Source: Tetrapyrgos nigripes
Lineage: Eukaryota; Basidiomycota; Agaricomycetes; Agaricales; Campanellaceae
Length of the DNA: 64,000 nt
Reading direction: 5' to 3'
Assembly: GCA_013368315.1 (NCBI GenBank)
Contig: JAACJM010000268.1
Span: 1 to 64,000, forward strand
Below are positions 23,570 through 33,955 of the stretch, in pieces (within the stretch, counting starts at the first letter, position 1; every line of letters begins with the position of its first letter). Below the pieces are notes generated by a model. The model did no database searches and was not told where the DNA came from. It was given only the letters and a program-made list of their open reading frames with translations. The position numbers and the translations under genes were made by a program.

Positions 23570-23712
23570 GATGTCAGGGTAAAAAACCCAGTCCCTATTC
23601 AGGCGTAACCGCACTGTGCCTATGAAGGTCTTAGCTGGGCTCAGGTAAAAACCCACGCTGCATGGGGAGCGACCCCACTGCACCAACATCACTGAAAGAT
23701 CTTGCATGTCAA
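23570..23712 (+). repeat. Dispersed repeat, copy in forward orientation
   Basis: GATGTCAGGGTAAAAAACCC, AACCGCACTGTGCCT, AAGGTCTTAGCTGGGCTCA and CACTGAAAGATCTTG recur in order on the opposite strand at 39296-39398. The forward copy contains about 40 extra bases near 23655-23695. Confidence 0.6.
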
Positions 23713-24880
23713 GTAGAATGAAGAAGAAAGAAGGAAAACAAAGTGATAACAAGGGGAATTAAAACAGATGAAGAAGAAATAGGGAAAACAAAATGATAAC
23801 CTCTATGTGGCGGCGCATTAAACGAGTTTACACTGTCAAGAGTCGGCTCAACACCTAACAAACCACCTAGGTCACCCAGCAGATAGAATAGACAAAGAGT
23901 AGATTGAGATGATGGAAATAAGAATGAAGCTTGAGTAGGCTGTCTATACTCGACACTGTGTAGACAACAGTACAGAGTGGAGACAAGAGAACAAACTAAA
24001 GAATCAGTACCTAAGAATTCCAGTATATATATGTTAGGAATGAATAGCGAGACGAAAAGTAATGGACAAGAGAGTTTATGGTAATAGAACAATAAGATGC
24101 GAGAAAGATACGGGAAAGATACAAGAAGTGTCAAGATATGCGAGAAAGATACGAAAGATATGAGAAAGGTACAAAGTATTAATAAAGAGATGTGGATCAA
24201 GATTGTTAAGGAGATAAAAAGGCGAAAGAAGTTTGATATGTTAACAAGAAAAGAATCAACGAGGAAAAGCAATAGTGGAATGATCAAGAAAGTTCAAGTT
24301 CAAAGAAGTAGACGATGATGGAGGGCAAAGGATTGAGACAATTCGTGACATACACCCCCCTACAATTCAGTCATCCAAGACTTGTCCAAGACCGATGTTT
24401 TTGACGGCCTAGTGTTGAAATATATACCTTCCATGTATAGTAACTATGATTCTATATGGAGTTATTATGAAACTTCTACATAGCTATAAGTATGGCTAGT
24501 CCTCCAGGACATTCTCCGGACATTACTCTTATTATAGTGACCTGAGCAGCCATTTCACTAATTTTGTGAAAAATATTGGGTGGTTTCTGGGTATCCACAG
24601 GTAGCTATGGTTCAGGCCATGGCCCTGGTATACTTAGTTTTTGATATAATTATAATTTGCGGCCACCAGACGCAATTTGGTACGATGAGGAGACCTGTCA
24701 AAAATGTTCCCACGGGTGACTTGGTCGAACATAATCAGGCAAGGACAGGCTGACTGGGTTGAACAAGGGGTCCAAAGCTTTGTTATATTTTCTTATGTAC
24801 TGCATATATAAATAATAATATCATTAGTTGCGCTGGTCAAACACAGGCTGAGTTGGTCGAACACGAGCCCAAATCACCCT
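23713..24880. other. No gene recognised; purine-rich tract
   Basis: 24097-24190 is a tandem of GAGAAAGATACG(G/A)AA-type units. The long minus frame across 23709-24287 is its pyrimidine-rich complement and is not considered coding. Confidence 0.4.
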
Positions 24881-25140
24881 GAACCCTCACTAGGACATTA
24901 CTTATAGTAGTAAATGAATTATTATCATTATTAAATGATGTCTTGGTGCTGGTAAAACACCAGTTGAGCAGAAGGGACTAGGGATAAGTCAGCTGAACCC
25001 GAGTAGAGTTGGTCGAACACGACTTGAGTTGGTCGAACATGACCCGAAACCTCATTGGGACATTACTTATAGTATCAAATGAATTATTATCATTATTAAA
25101 TGATGTCTTGGTGCTGGTAAAACACCAGTTGAGCACTAGT
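24881..25140 (+). repeat. 165-bp tandem duplication
   Basis: GGACATTACTTATAGTA, AATGAATTATTATCATTATT and GATGTCTTGGTGCTGG occur at 24893 and again at 25058, almost identical over about 90 bp. The linker between has several GTTGGTCGAACA(C/T) units, which also occur at 24722 and 24852. Confidence 0.7.
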
Positions 25141-25204
25141 GCTAGAATCTCTGTCACTATGTCCATAATGGCAGTGGGTATATATAAAGTTACCTAGATA
25201 CAAC

Positions 25205-25512
25205 TGATGACAACTTGAGCGTCGCAAGTTGTAGCTAGATACAACCTATGACGCTCAAGCCATTGCAATACTTATAAGTTTTTGTCTCACCTACCAAACA
25301 TCTGACGCTTTGGCCGTCCAGATGTGCACGGACCCAGTGAACGCTTTGAGTGTTCTTATGATCCGTGCACTTATGGTTACAGAGAATGCAATACTGCATG
25401 AGTGACCAAGTCGTTCATGCAGTAGAGTACTTATAGTGTTTAACTTCATACAACATGAACGACTTACGCGTTCATATTGCAATGTAGAAGTAGTACTAGT
25501 ACTTACCCAACA
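25205..25512. repeat. Cluster of short imperfect palindromes
   Basis: At least five hairpin-forming units in 300 bp. They include ACAACTTGAGCGTCGCAAGTTGT (split stem ACAACTTG/CAAGTTGT), CATCTGACG...CGTCCAGATG, GTGCACGGA...TCCGTGCAC, ATACTGCATGA...TCATGCAGTA and CATGAACG...CGTTCATATTG. Cores repeatedly contain ACGCTTTG.GCGT or GACCAAGTCGTT. Confidence 0.65.
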
Positions 25513-25589
25513 TGAGGCAGAACTTTAACTTAGGATAGCTTTAATCAAATTCTCCTGGACACTCTGTAATAGACTATGTACCGGTGAAG

Positions 25590-27000
25590 CGTGCAAATAA
25601 ATTTTTTTATTCATCTAAGTACATTGAGTACTACTAAAAACGCTACTAAAAACAGGAACGGTGGTGAGAACCGGCCAGATCGGATTCGGACAGCATGTGA
25701 ACGCTTTGCAAACCCAACCATCGTGTTTAGAGGGTTAGAAAGGCCTGGAATCGAGTCCGGGATGTCAAATTTTGGACCAGAGAGTAAGGAGAAGTGGGGA
25801 TGGTAAGGGGGAGGAGGACCAGGTACGCACATTAAGAAAGAAACAGTGTCGGACGACCTGAGCGTGGACTCCAGTGAGTGTTGAGGAGCCTAGAATGTAG
25901 GATTGGGTTGAGGAAAAGATGTATGCGAAGAAGTGAGTGTAGTGGAGGCAATATTGGATGAGGAGGAGAGGGCTTGCAGATTCACGAATTTTTGATGGAA
26001 TAGTGCAAGTAGGGGGTGCTTTTGAATCGATTTATTAAGTAGAATACGAATTTATTAAAGAGACAGCGAACGCACCTGTCGTTCCGAAGTTATAGCCTGT
26101 TCAATAAACCCAAAAATGCGTGAATAAGCTATATCGCATCCGAGTGGCATGCGACGGCTCCAAAACCACTTAGATCGTGTTTGGAGAGTAAAATAACCCC
26201 CAAATAGAGCTTTGGACAAGGAGATTCTAAGCAGGGGGCGAGGAGGAATGGAGTTGTTCGGGGTGAGGAGGAGCGGGTATGCATCTTGAGTCCGGACGTC
26301 TTCGGATGGCTTCCAGACCAGCATCATCGTGTTCTTAGGATTCAATAACCCCAGATATGATTCAGGATGAGGAGATTTTAGTGCGGGGTTGAGTAGTAGT
26401 AGTAGAAGCGGTAGGGAAGAGAGGGGATGGCGGGTGACGGGATATGAAGGGATTTGGACCAGCTAGTGACTCAATGCAATCGATTTTATTAGTAGAATAG
26501 GACTGTAAAGAAATTGAAGCGAATGCACCTCGCTTTCAGAAGTTACAACTAATGCAAAATCCCAGAAATCCCAAAAAGTCGAAAACTGACATAGCATATC
26601 CGGCAGCCATTTGGGGTCTTTGAAATTATGACCATCGGATTTGGAGGGCTAAAAAACACTAGAATCCAGTCCGGAGTGAAGCGATTTGGGCGGAATGTCG
26701 AGGAGGTGTGTATGTAGTAAGGGGGAGGGGGAAGGGATGGCGGACAACGCAATTCTGACGGAATAGGACAAGTTGGGGGCTCTATATAATCTCCTTTGTG
26801 AGGGGAATCCAACGGTATCAAAATCAAAACGAACGGATGTCGCGGTCAAAAGTTATGTCCAATTTAAAACCTACAAAATGCGAAAAAACTCCATATCGGA
26901 TCCGGCCAAGACACAGAGGCTTCTAGAGCATTACTATCGAATTTGGAGGGTCAAATAATGATAGAATTGAGTCCAGCATGAGGTGATTTGGTAGGAAGGA
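25590..27000 (+). repeat. Dispersed 150/300-bp repeat, copies 1-5
   Basis: The marker CATCGTGTTTGGAGGG, followed about 25 bp later by AGAATCGAGTCCGGGATGA-type sequence, lies at about 25722, 26172, 26324, 26632 and 26933, always in the forward direction. Full units also carry GAACGCACCTCG.GTTC and AGTTATAGCC with AAAAATGCG upstream. Spacing is about 150 or 300 bp. Minus-strand frames across them are translations of the repeat. Confidence 0.7.
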
Positions 27001-27340
27001 CGAGGAGGAGTGGATATTGGATTTGGGATGAGGAGGAGCAGGCCAGTGAAATAACAGCTACAACTATCCAGAGACTGCTGTCTACTGGATAGATGTCTAG
27101 AATGGCATGAGATACAAGGGAGAAGGCGGCAGGAATCCCCAAGCTTGAAACACAAGCTGGCAGTGAACTAGAACTACCTCCAGGGACGGAGAGACAAGTC
27201 TAGATCACACCAGAATGTTCCACAACGCTTGAGGGTTAAGAAGAACTATAAAGAGAATATAATCCGGGGACTGCTGTCCTCCGGATAACAGAGCTGTTCA
27301 TCTTGAGGGCGGGCCTGATGACGGTGAAGAAGAAAGGAAG
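27001..27340. other. No gene recognised
   Basis: A pair of ACTGCTGTC(T/C)(A/T)C.GGATA blocks (27075 and 27268) is the only structure seen. Confidence 0.35.
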
Positions 27341-27375
27341 ATTGATGATGTTGGCATCAACGCCAGAGGCGTTAA

Positions 27376-27690
27376 TGGCGTGAATGACTAAGTCGGACGC
27401 GTACAAAACATAGTAGAAAATGCATGTCCGACTAGATCATTCACGCACAAATGAGAGTGTTGACAGTAGAATGTGTGTGTCCAACCTAGTCGTTCACGCA
27501 CATTCTACTCTCATTTGTGGATGAACAAATAAGTCGGACACACACAAATGGGAGTGATGAGAGTACAGAAAAATGAGAGTAGAGATTGCGTGTCCGACCA
27601 TATCATTCACGCAGTACACATGTATACATATGTGTAGAAGTAAATGAGAGTACAAAGAGCGTGAACTACCAAGTCATTCACGCAGTATCT
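27376..27690. repeat. Palindrome cluster with GTCCGAC...TTCACGC arms
   Basis: The motif GTCCGACNANNTCNTTCACGC occurs in both orientations about six times: inverted at 27379 and about 27531, forward at 27426, 27478, 27591 and 27660. The first pair forms a 21-bp stem with few mismatches and a loop of about 25 bp. The spacers repeat AATGAGAGT and its complement. Confidence 0.65.
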
Positions 27691-27738
27691 ACAACGTAGG
27701 ACGACTATTTGGTATACATACCTACATAATACACATAT

Positions 27739-28005
27739 TCAATCTACCAAAAGTCCATAAGAGGTAATTGAGTACATGAGTTTTGAATTGGGCGGCACTG
27801 TGTCGGGCAGTTGTCGGGGGTGTCGGGAAGTGCTGAGCAGAGGGCACTGATCAATGCTATCGGCAATGAGAGCTAATTGATTCCATAGAAATGACAAAGT
27901 CCTCGGGAGACTCTCAATAATGTCAAGACACTTAGCGGTGTCAAGCAATCTATTGTCAAGGTTGATGACGGCATTCCGGTGAAGACGTCCAGCTCATATG
28001 GACTG
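27739..28005. other. No gene recognised
   Basis: Includes TGTCGGGCAGTTGTCGGGGG (27797), which resembles TGTCGGCCGGTTGTCGGGAG at 11820. It is a short shared motif with no element defined. Confidence 0.35.
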
Positions 28006-28900
28006 TTTCTCAACGCTTTGAGTGTAGAGTGCTTCACTTCATGCAAGACAAGTACTCTACTCCCAAAGCGTAGAGTACATCACTAGACACAAGGTCACTT
28101 TACACAAGTACTCTCCGCCATGCCCCAGGCTATCAGCCATTTTTACTATCATTTCTTGGCATCCGAGCATCCATACTGCATGAACGCTCAGGGTGTTCAC
28201 ACACTTTGTACTTTCATTTCTGGATGCATGATACTGCGTGAGCATACATGCAATTTTTATCTACTACATACTCTCATTTTTACGCACATTCAAGTACACC
28301 AGACAAGTACTCTACGCCTAAAGCGTTGAGTACTTCACTTTAAGTGTCCAGGTATGTACTCGACGCTCAAATCGTAGAGTATAACACTGGACACCAGACA
28401 AGTACTCTACGCTTTGGGCGTAGAGTACTCCACTTTAAGTGTCAAGGTACTCTACACTCAAAGGGGAGAGTACTTTACTTTAACTGTCCAGCTATGTACT
28501 CTACGCTTTGAGCATAGAGTACTTGGCTTGTGTCGAGTGATATAGTCTATGCTTTGGGCATAGACTACATTACTTGACACTTAAAGTGGAGTATTCTACA
28601 CCCAAAGCGTAGAGTACTTGTCTGGTGTCCAGTGATATACTCTACGCTTTGAGTGTAGAGTACATACCTGGACACTTAAAGTGAGGTACTCAGCACTTTG
28701 GGCATAGAGTACTGGTCTGGTGTCCAGTTATGTACTCTACGCTTTGAGCGTAGAGTACTTGGCTTGTGTCGAGTGATATAGTCTATGCTTTGGGCATAGA
28801 CTACATTACTTGACACTTAAAGTAGAGTACTTGTTTATTCTCCAGTGATATACTCAACGCTTTGAGCGTTGAGTGATTCTCTTGAGTAATTCTCTACGCA
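28006..28900. repeat. Regular array of 27-bp hairpins
   Basis: Twelve imperfect palindromes of exactly 27 bp start at 28307, 28356, 28402, 28447, 28496, 28542, 28591, 28637, 28686, 28732, 28778 and 28850. One more lies upstream at 28052 and a partial one at about 28010. The best has arms GTACTCTACGC and GCGTAGAGTAC around TTTGA. Start-to-start distances are 45-49 bp except the last (72). Linkers of about 20 bp are of two kinds, ACTTTAAGTGTCCAGGTA and TGGACACCAGACAAG, each present in both orientations. Centres read CTTTGGGC or CTTTGAGC in eight units and the reverse complement in four. Block 28496-28590 is duplicated at 28732-28826. No coding potential. Confidence 0.85.
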
Positions 28901-29139
28901 CCTTCAGTTACTGGGACCGGTTACTAAAGAAGCCGGGATTTTTGAGTCCAAAATAGGAAATCAAAACGCAATGGAGTCTACGTTCCTATTTTGGACTCAA
29001 GTTTTCTTTCAACCTCACTCTAGTCAATACGGCCCCAGACACTACTTATATATGATCAGGTACATAAACACAAATGTAGTTATTATTCTGTAGGTAGAGG
29101 GGTATTGAGAACCAGTTAAATGAGTAGAACATGAATATA

Positions 29140-29960
29140 CACTCTATGCCAAAATCTCAAAATGCGAAAATAGCCAGTATCAGATCCGGACGTGTTTTGA
29201 TGGCTTGGAAACCATTACCATCGAATTCGGCGGGTTGAATAACCCTAGAATTGTGTCTGGAATGAATGGATTTGAGTGCGGGTTGAGGAGGAGTGGAGGG
29301 AAGAGAGGGGATGGCAGGCAACGGAATATGAAAGGATTTGGGCAATTCGGGGGCTCTATGTAAACGATTTTATGAGTAGAATATGACTATAAAGAAATCG
29401 AAGCGAACACACCTCGCGTTCAGAAGTTATAGCCTAGTCATTAATCCCAAAATGCGTGAATTGGCCATATCGCATCCGGACAGCGTGCAGCGGCTTCGAA
29501 ACCACAACCATCGTATTTGGGGGGTTGAATAACCCCTGAATCGAGTCCGGGATGAACATGTTTGGACCAGGGGGCGAGGAGGAGTTGAGTTGTGAAGGGG
29601 GAGGGAGGCAATATTGGACGAGGAGGAGAGGACTGGTAGCTTCCCGAATTTTTGATAGAATGGGACAAGTGAGGAATGCTTTGGAGTCTATTTTGTAAGT
29701 AGAATACGAAAATAAAAAATTCAGAGTGAACGCACCTCGCGTTCCAAAGCTATATCCTATCTAATAAACTCAAATTACGAAAACTGGCCATATCGTATCC
29801 GGACGGCGTGCGACGGCTTCGAAAACACTACCATCGTGTTCGGAGGGTAGAAAAACCCCAGAGTAGAGTCCTGGACGAAGATATTTCGACGAGAGGGCGA
29901 GGAGGAGTTGAGTTGTTAGGGAGGAGGAGGAGCGGGTACCTATATCGCATCCGGACGACA
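29140..29960 (+). repeat. Dispersed 150/300-bp repeat, copies 6-8
   Basis: The marker ACCATCGNNTTCGG.GGGT with AATAACCC occurs at 29217, 29507 and 29830 (period about 290-323 bp), each preceded by a GAACNCACCTCGCGTTC block. Same orientation as all other copies. Confidence 0.72.
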
Positions 29961-29984
29961 TCCGGAGGCTTCGAAACCGTTACC

Positions 29985-30140
29985 ATCTACATCTGTGTAT
30001 GTGAACATCCAAGACGTTCAGATACACAGATGCATTGAAATACACATCTGTGCATGTGAGCGTCCGAGACGTTCACATATACAGATGCGAAATCTACATC
30101 TATGTATGTGAACGTCCCAGACGCCCACATACATAGACGC
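29985..30140. repeat. Three consecutive hairpins, CATCTGTG type
   Basis: Three back-to-back units: CATCTGTGTATGTGAAC...GTTCAGATACACAGATG, ACATCTGTGCATGTGAG...TTCACATATACAGATG and ATCTATGTATGTGAACG...CCCACATACATAGA. All have short centres of the type TCCGAGAC. Confidence 0.7.
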
Positions 30141-30239
30141 ATCGCCATCTTTTTTTTTTCATCTACGAATCAGCGAATCAGCATTCGGCTTACTCGATAG
30201 AATATAAGATTTATTGTATATGTATTACACATTAAAGTT

Positions 30240-30420
30240 AAAGTAAGGGAGGCGGGTGAAGGTTCGCATTTAAGAACCTTCCGGACGTAGTGCCTACAGA
30301 AGGGAGGAATCGAAGTGAGCAAGAATCCCGATGGCACATAGTCTTAGAGGAGTGGGTGGGTGGGAAAAATGAAACGAATTAGAGCTAAGATTGTGCTAAC
30401 TACTATGCTATAGTGCAAGG
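30240..30420 (-). repeat. Possible tRNA-related SINE remnant
   Basis: On the minus strand, TAGCATAGTAGTTAGCAC (near 30405) resembles a pol III A box and CACTTCGATTCC (near 30313) a weak B box, in the right order. The A-B distance is longer than normal and the tail shared by the copies at 34601 and 49369 is missing, so this is tentative. Confidence 0.3.
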
Positions 30421-30423
30421 GTA

Positions 30424-30470
30424 GTCGGCGCAGGAGGACAAGGAAAGATAGGAGTCCTCCTACGCCGACG
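30424..30470. repeat. 16-bp stem hairpin
   Basis: GTCGGCGCAGGAGGAC and GTCCTCCTACGCCGAC are complementary with one mismatch around a 13-base loop. A second small stem, TAGGAGTC/GACTCCTA, follows at 30491. Confidence 0.75.
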
Positions 30471-30514
30471 GCATTCGTAGACCTCATTCCTTAGGAGTCA
30501 AGACTCCTAGAATA

Positions 30515-30740
30515 TCATCTATGTATGTGAGTGTCCGAGACGTTCATATACACAGATAGATCGACATCTATATGTGAACGTCTTGGACGCTCACATACAT
30601 GGATGCGTTGATATCTATATGTGGGAACCTCAGAGTACATGTGAGCGTCCGAGACGTTCACATACGACATACACAGATGCATCCAGATGTTCTTGACTCG
30701 CATCCGAAACGTTCGTCCAAGACGTTCACACACCAAGTGT
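30515..30740. repeat. Further CATCTATG-type hairpins
   Basis: Repeated units with TATGTGAGCGTCCGAGACGT and its inverse (at about 30520, 30565, 30640 and 30710), the same family as 29985-30140, separated by about 500 bp of other sequence. Confidence 0.65.
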
Positions 30741-30899
30741 TCGTCTCAGTAGATATATATATAAGTATTTGGATCCCAAGAAATCCCCCAAATCTTTTTA
30801 ACAACTAATCAACCAAACTCGTTGAAGTCAGAATTCATGGATGATATTAACTATATACCTGCTAAGTATATGAAGATTACTACGTAAGATTACTACCAT

Positions 30900-31170
30900 G
30901 GTAGGGCTATGGACGGACGGCAAACGGAGTGGTTAAGAGGATAGTGGCAAAGTAAATGGGGCTGGGGGACAGACGGACGGACAGCTGAGGGACGGCTGAA
31001 AGATGGACGGGTTAGGGGGTGGGCGGCTGAGTAACTGGGGGAGAATGGCGGGTGGTATGGCGGGTGGTATGGCTGAGGGACAAACGGGTTAGGGGATGGG
31101 CGGCTGAGTAATTAGGGAGAATGGCGGGTGATATGGCTGAGGGAGGGACGGGTTAGGGGTTAGATAAAAG
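30900..31170 (+). repeat. G-rich minisatellite, unit about 75-80 bp
   Basis: GACGGGTTAGGGG.TGGGCGGCTGAGTAA followed by GGGAGAATGGCGGGTG.TATGGCTGAGGGA repeats about twice with a partial third copy. No coding sense. Confidence 0.65.
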
Positions 31171-31179
31171 AATGGCTGA

Positions 31180-31480
31180 TGGATGTGGGCACTAAAGGAA
31201 GTGGTTAAGCGGATGGGTGAAAATAACTGATAAAATGTTCAAAAGGGTGGGTAGAGGACACATGGATCATCGCCTGCCTGTCAATCAAAATTCCTACCAG
31301 TTTCCAAGTTCGGAACCTCGAGGAATTGGATGACAGGTGGCACCCTCACCATGTTATCCCACCGCACGCAACGTCGTGTCGCATCGCGTCGCATTGGAAA
31401 GAAAAGGAATTAAAAAGTTGATAACTTACCTGGATTGCCGCTTGTGCAGATTTTGTCACCGCTCGCACATCTCTCTCTCC
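31180..31480. other. No gene recognised
   Basis: Nothing beyond a run of CGTCGTGTCGCATCGCGTCG at 31371. Confidence 0.35.
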
Positions 31481-31483
31481 ATA

Positions 31484-31514
31484 ACCCTCCCTAACCCTCC
31501 CTAACCCTCCCTAT
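31484..31514 (+). repeat. Telomere-like 10-bp repeat
   Basis: Three copies of TAACCCTCCC in tandem. This resembles the fungal telomere unit CCCTAA interrupted by TCCC; it is not a true telomere tract. Confidence 0.55.
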
Positions 31515-31519
31515 TCAAC

Positions 31520-31990
31520 GAGAAAAGACACTACAAAATGATTATTAGCGAGGTATAAAAATTAGCGCGGACAGTGGTAGCATACCGCTACCAACCTGAG
31601 CAATGGGGCCCCCCAACGACGGTGGTTGCAAGAAAAAGAAAGAAGAATGATACTCATCGGTTCCGATCAGAATTTAGATGTGCCGGAGTCAAAAACCGCC
31701 AAAAAGAACGGTACTCCTACTCAGCAAACGGGCCTATGGGAAACAAGGACCTATAAAGATCAATAGTTGCTCAATACACCGGCCAAAAGACTAAAAGAGA
31801 CTTGCCTTGGGTATCCCAAATGGAGCTGGGGGCATTTGAGGCAGGGGAGAGGCGGAAGCACCGTTGGGTGCGGAGATGATGGCGGTTGCGGAAGAAGAGA
31901 GGTAGTGACGTGACCGTCACATTTGAAGGGAGTTTATGGCGGAAAAAAATGAACTTGTCAACGAAATTTTGACGGAATTGTGCAAGTAGG
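31520..31990. other. No gene recognised
   Basis: Short frame 31574-31756 has no motif. Possible donor and acceptor sites occur on the minus strand but no gene can be assembled. Confidence 0.3.
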
Positions 31991-31999
31991 GAGCTGTAT

Positions 32000-32370
32000 A
32001 TGATCGGTTTTTCAAGGGGAATACAACGGTGGCAAAATCAAAGCGAACGGACCTCTTGTTCGGAAGTTAGAGCCAATTTAAAACCTTGAAAACGCGGAAA
32101 TGGGCGATATCGAATCCGAACGTGATGCAGAGGCTTCGAGAACATTACCATCGGATTCGGAGGGTTGAATAACCCTAGAATCGAGTAGGAGATGAGGGGA
32201 TTTGGTGGGAAGGATGTAGGAGAGTGAAGTTGGAATTTGGGGAGGACGGGTACGAATATTGAATGCGGACAAGATGGGACGGCTTCGAGACCACTCCCAT
32301 CGTGTTCGGAGGGTGGAAGAACCCCGGAATCGAATCCAGAATGATGATGTTTGGGGCAGGGGGCGAGGGT
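32000..32370 (+). repeat. Dispersed 150/300-bp repeat, copies 9-10
   Basis: Markers at 32146 (ACCATCGGATTCGGAGGGTT) and 32296 (CCCATCGTGTTCGGAGGGTG), 150 bp apart, each followed by AATCGA.T..GATGA. GGGTTAGGGTTA at 32368 follows the last copy. Confidence 0.72.
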
Positions 32371-32404
32371 TAGGGTTACTGGGGGGGTTCCAGGGTTGAG
32401 GTAG

Positions 32405-32625
32405 TGTTATAAACGAGTACAAGTAAGTACGAGTGTACCCAGGAGTCACACAGTGATAGTGAGACGACTGGATTGCTACAGTACCTGTTATAAACGAGTA
32501 CAAGTAAGTACGAGTGTACTGTAGATAAATAATATCAGTAAGTATGATAGGTGTAGGTAATGAGTTGAATACGTACCCCAGGAGTCACACAGTGATAGTG
32601 AGACGACTGGGGGAATTAACTACGG
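32405..32625 (+). repeat. Two interleaved direct duplications
   Basis: TATAAACGAGTACAAGTAAG (with GTACGAGTGTAC) occurs at about 32409 and 32491, and CCAGGAGTCACACAGTGATA (with GTGAGACGACTGG) at about 32440 and 32578. Both pairs are virtually identical and alternate (A-B-A-B), as after an unequal exchange. Confidence 0.75.
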
Positions 32626-32770
32626 TATGGCAAAGTATATGTGAAGCGGGTGTTGAACCCGGGTCAGCGTGCCTTGGAGCATTGAGGAAGAAAGGATTAA
32701 CAACTAAGAGGAAACGGATAATCACGAAATAGGAAATAGCCCCTATCTAGGGACTCTCATTCTCGACAGG
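32626..32770. other. No gene recognised
   Basis: GTGTTGAACCCGGGTCAG at 32650 looks like an inverted tRNA B box, but no acceptor or D arms can be drawn, so no tRNA is called. Confidence 0.35.
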
Positions 32771-32774
32771 TAGG

Positions 32775-32960
32775 GTTTGACCCTAGGGCTGGGTAGGGGC
32801 TGGGCTGGGTAGGGGCAGGGTTTGGGCAGGGTTTGGGCAGGATTGGGCTAGGTGATGGGCAGGATTTGGGCAGGGCTTGGACAGGATTGGGCTAGGAGAT
32901 AGGCAGGTTTGACTGGAAGGGAAGAATTTGGGCTGGGTTTTGACAGGATTTAGAGGCGTG
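32775..32960 (+). repeat. GGGCAGGATTTGGGC minisatellite
   Basis: About ten variants of TTGGGCAGG(G/A)TT and GGGCTGGGTAG in a row. Strongly G-rich on the plus strand. Confidence 0.75.
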
Positions 32961-33059
32961 AGGAGGTTTGTCTGGACTTGATTTTCTTCTGGACACTTTT
33001 TTTGGTTTGTGGTTTGGATGGCTTTGAGCGGATGTGTACTTTGTGACTTCTGCAATGCA

Positions 33060-33745
33060 GCTGGACGCTCGAGACGTTCATGCTGCGTTGCATGATTTTT
33101 TGATCTTACGCTAATTTACATGACTACATACAGGCATGCAACGCAGTGGGACGCTCGAGGCGTTCATGCTGAGTTGCATGATTTTATTTCTATGGTCCCC
33201 TATTGCATGTGTCCGCAGGCGCGTACGCCCAAGTCGGAGAGACTTGATTGTATGCAGACCCGCCAAATGTACGCGGAAACATATATGTATGTGTCCGTGC
33301 CTCTCTGACTTGGGCGGAGACGCACGTACATGCATGTATCCCGGGCATGTAGACACGGACACATGGATGTACGACTTATGCGTACATCTATGTTTCCGCT
33401 GGCGTCTCCGCCCAAGTCGGAGAGGCACGGACAATGTTTCCACAGTCAAGTACATGCACAACCAAGTCGGACAGACTTGGTTGCATTTCACAATGTATGC
33501 ATGCTCATAAATACAGTATGAACGACTTGGTCATTCATGCTGTATGTATGCTTGTAAAGCCAGTCGTTCATGCTGTATGTTGTTGCCAGTAGCACCAACG
33601 ACTTGAGTGTTACATGGGACGCCAAGGTCACTGAGGGTGGTGTCTGGATACTACTCTTGACATTCAAGTCATTGGAAGTTGTATCCAGACGCAACTCTTG
33701 AAGTCGGAAGTTGTAGATAGAACACCCAAAGCGTTCACTGACGCT
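33060..33745. repeat. Palindrome cluster with a long inverted pair
   Basis: Starts with two direct copies of GGACGCTCGAGACGTTCATG (33063 and 33149). A 30-bp inverted pair follows: GTGCCTCTCTGACTTGGGCG (with GAGACGC, from 33295) against GCGTCTCCGCCCAAGTCGGA (with GAGGCAC, from 33403), with one mismatch. GTATGAACGACTTGGTCATTC (split) and GTCGTTCATGCTGTATG units follow at 33516-33580. Frames here are by-products of the repeats. Confidence 0.68.
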
Positions 33746-33760
33746 TTGAGCGTCCAGATT

Positions 33761-33955
33761 GACCGACTTGGTTGGAGACTGCTGCAGCAGTCACTTGTGT
33801 GTACAACTTAGTCATACACTGACTGACCTGGTCGGAGACCACTGCAGCAGTCACTTGTGTGTACGACTAAGTCGTACACTGACCGACTTGGTCGGAGACT
33901 GCTGCAGCAGTCACTTGTGTGTACGACTAAGTCATACACTGACCAACTTGGTCAA
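33761..33955 (+). repeat. Exact 60-bp tandem of three nested palindromes
   Basis: Units start at 33761, 33821, 33881 and (partial) 33941, exactly 60 bp apart, about 92-97 percent alike. Each unit carries in order CCGACTTGGTCGG, GACTGCTGCAGCAGTC and GTACGACTAAGTCGTAC, all perfect or near-perfect palindromes. Since 60 is divisible by three, one frame stays open for 72 codons (33759-33977); I regard this as a consequence of the period, not a gene. Confidence 0.85.

Noticed and set aside
23709..24287. 192-codon minus-strand protein with membrane-like composition
   Set aside because: It is the complement of purine-rich simple sequence (GAGAAAGATA units), which yields hydrophobic Leu/Phe/Ile/Ser runs; no motifs or splice context.
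28307..28876. CRISPR-like array (regular repeat and spacer pattern)
   Set aside because: The repeats are palindromes that vary, the spacers are themselves two repeated sequences, no cas-like gene exists, and the genome is clearly fungal.
32640..32720. tRNA gene on the minus strand
   Set aside because: A B-box-like word is present, but no acceptor stem, D arm or anticodon arm can be drawn.
33111..33510. Overlapping 124-126-codon frames on both strands
   Set aside because: They arise from palindromic repeats with few stop codons; mirror-image translations on the two strands show that this is not coding.
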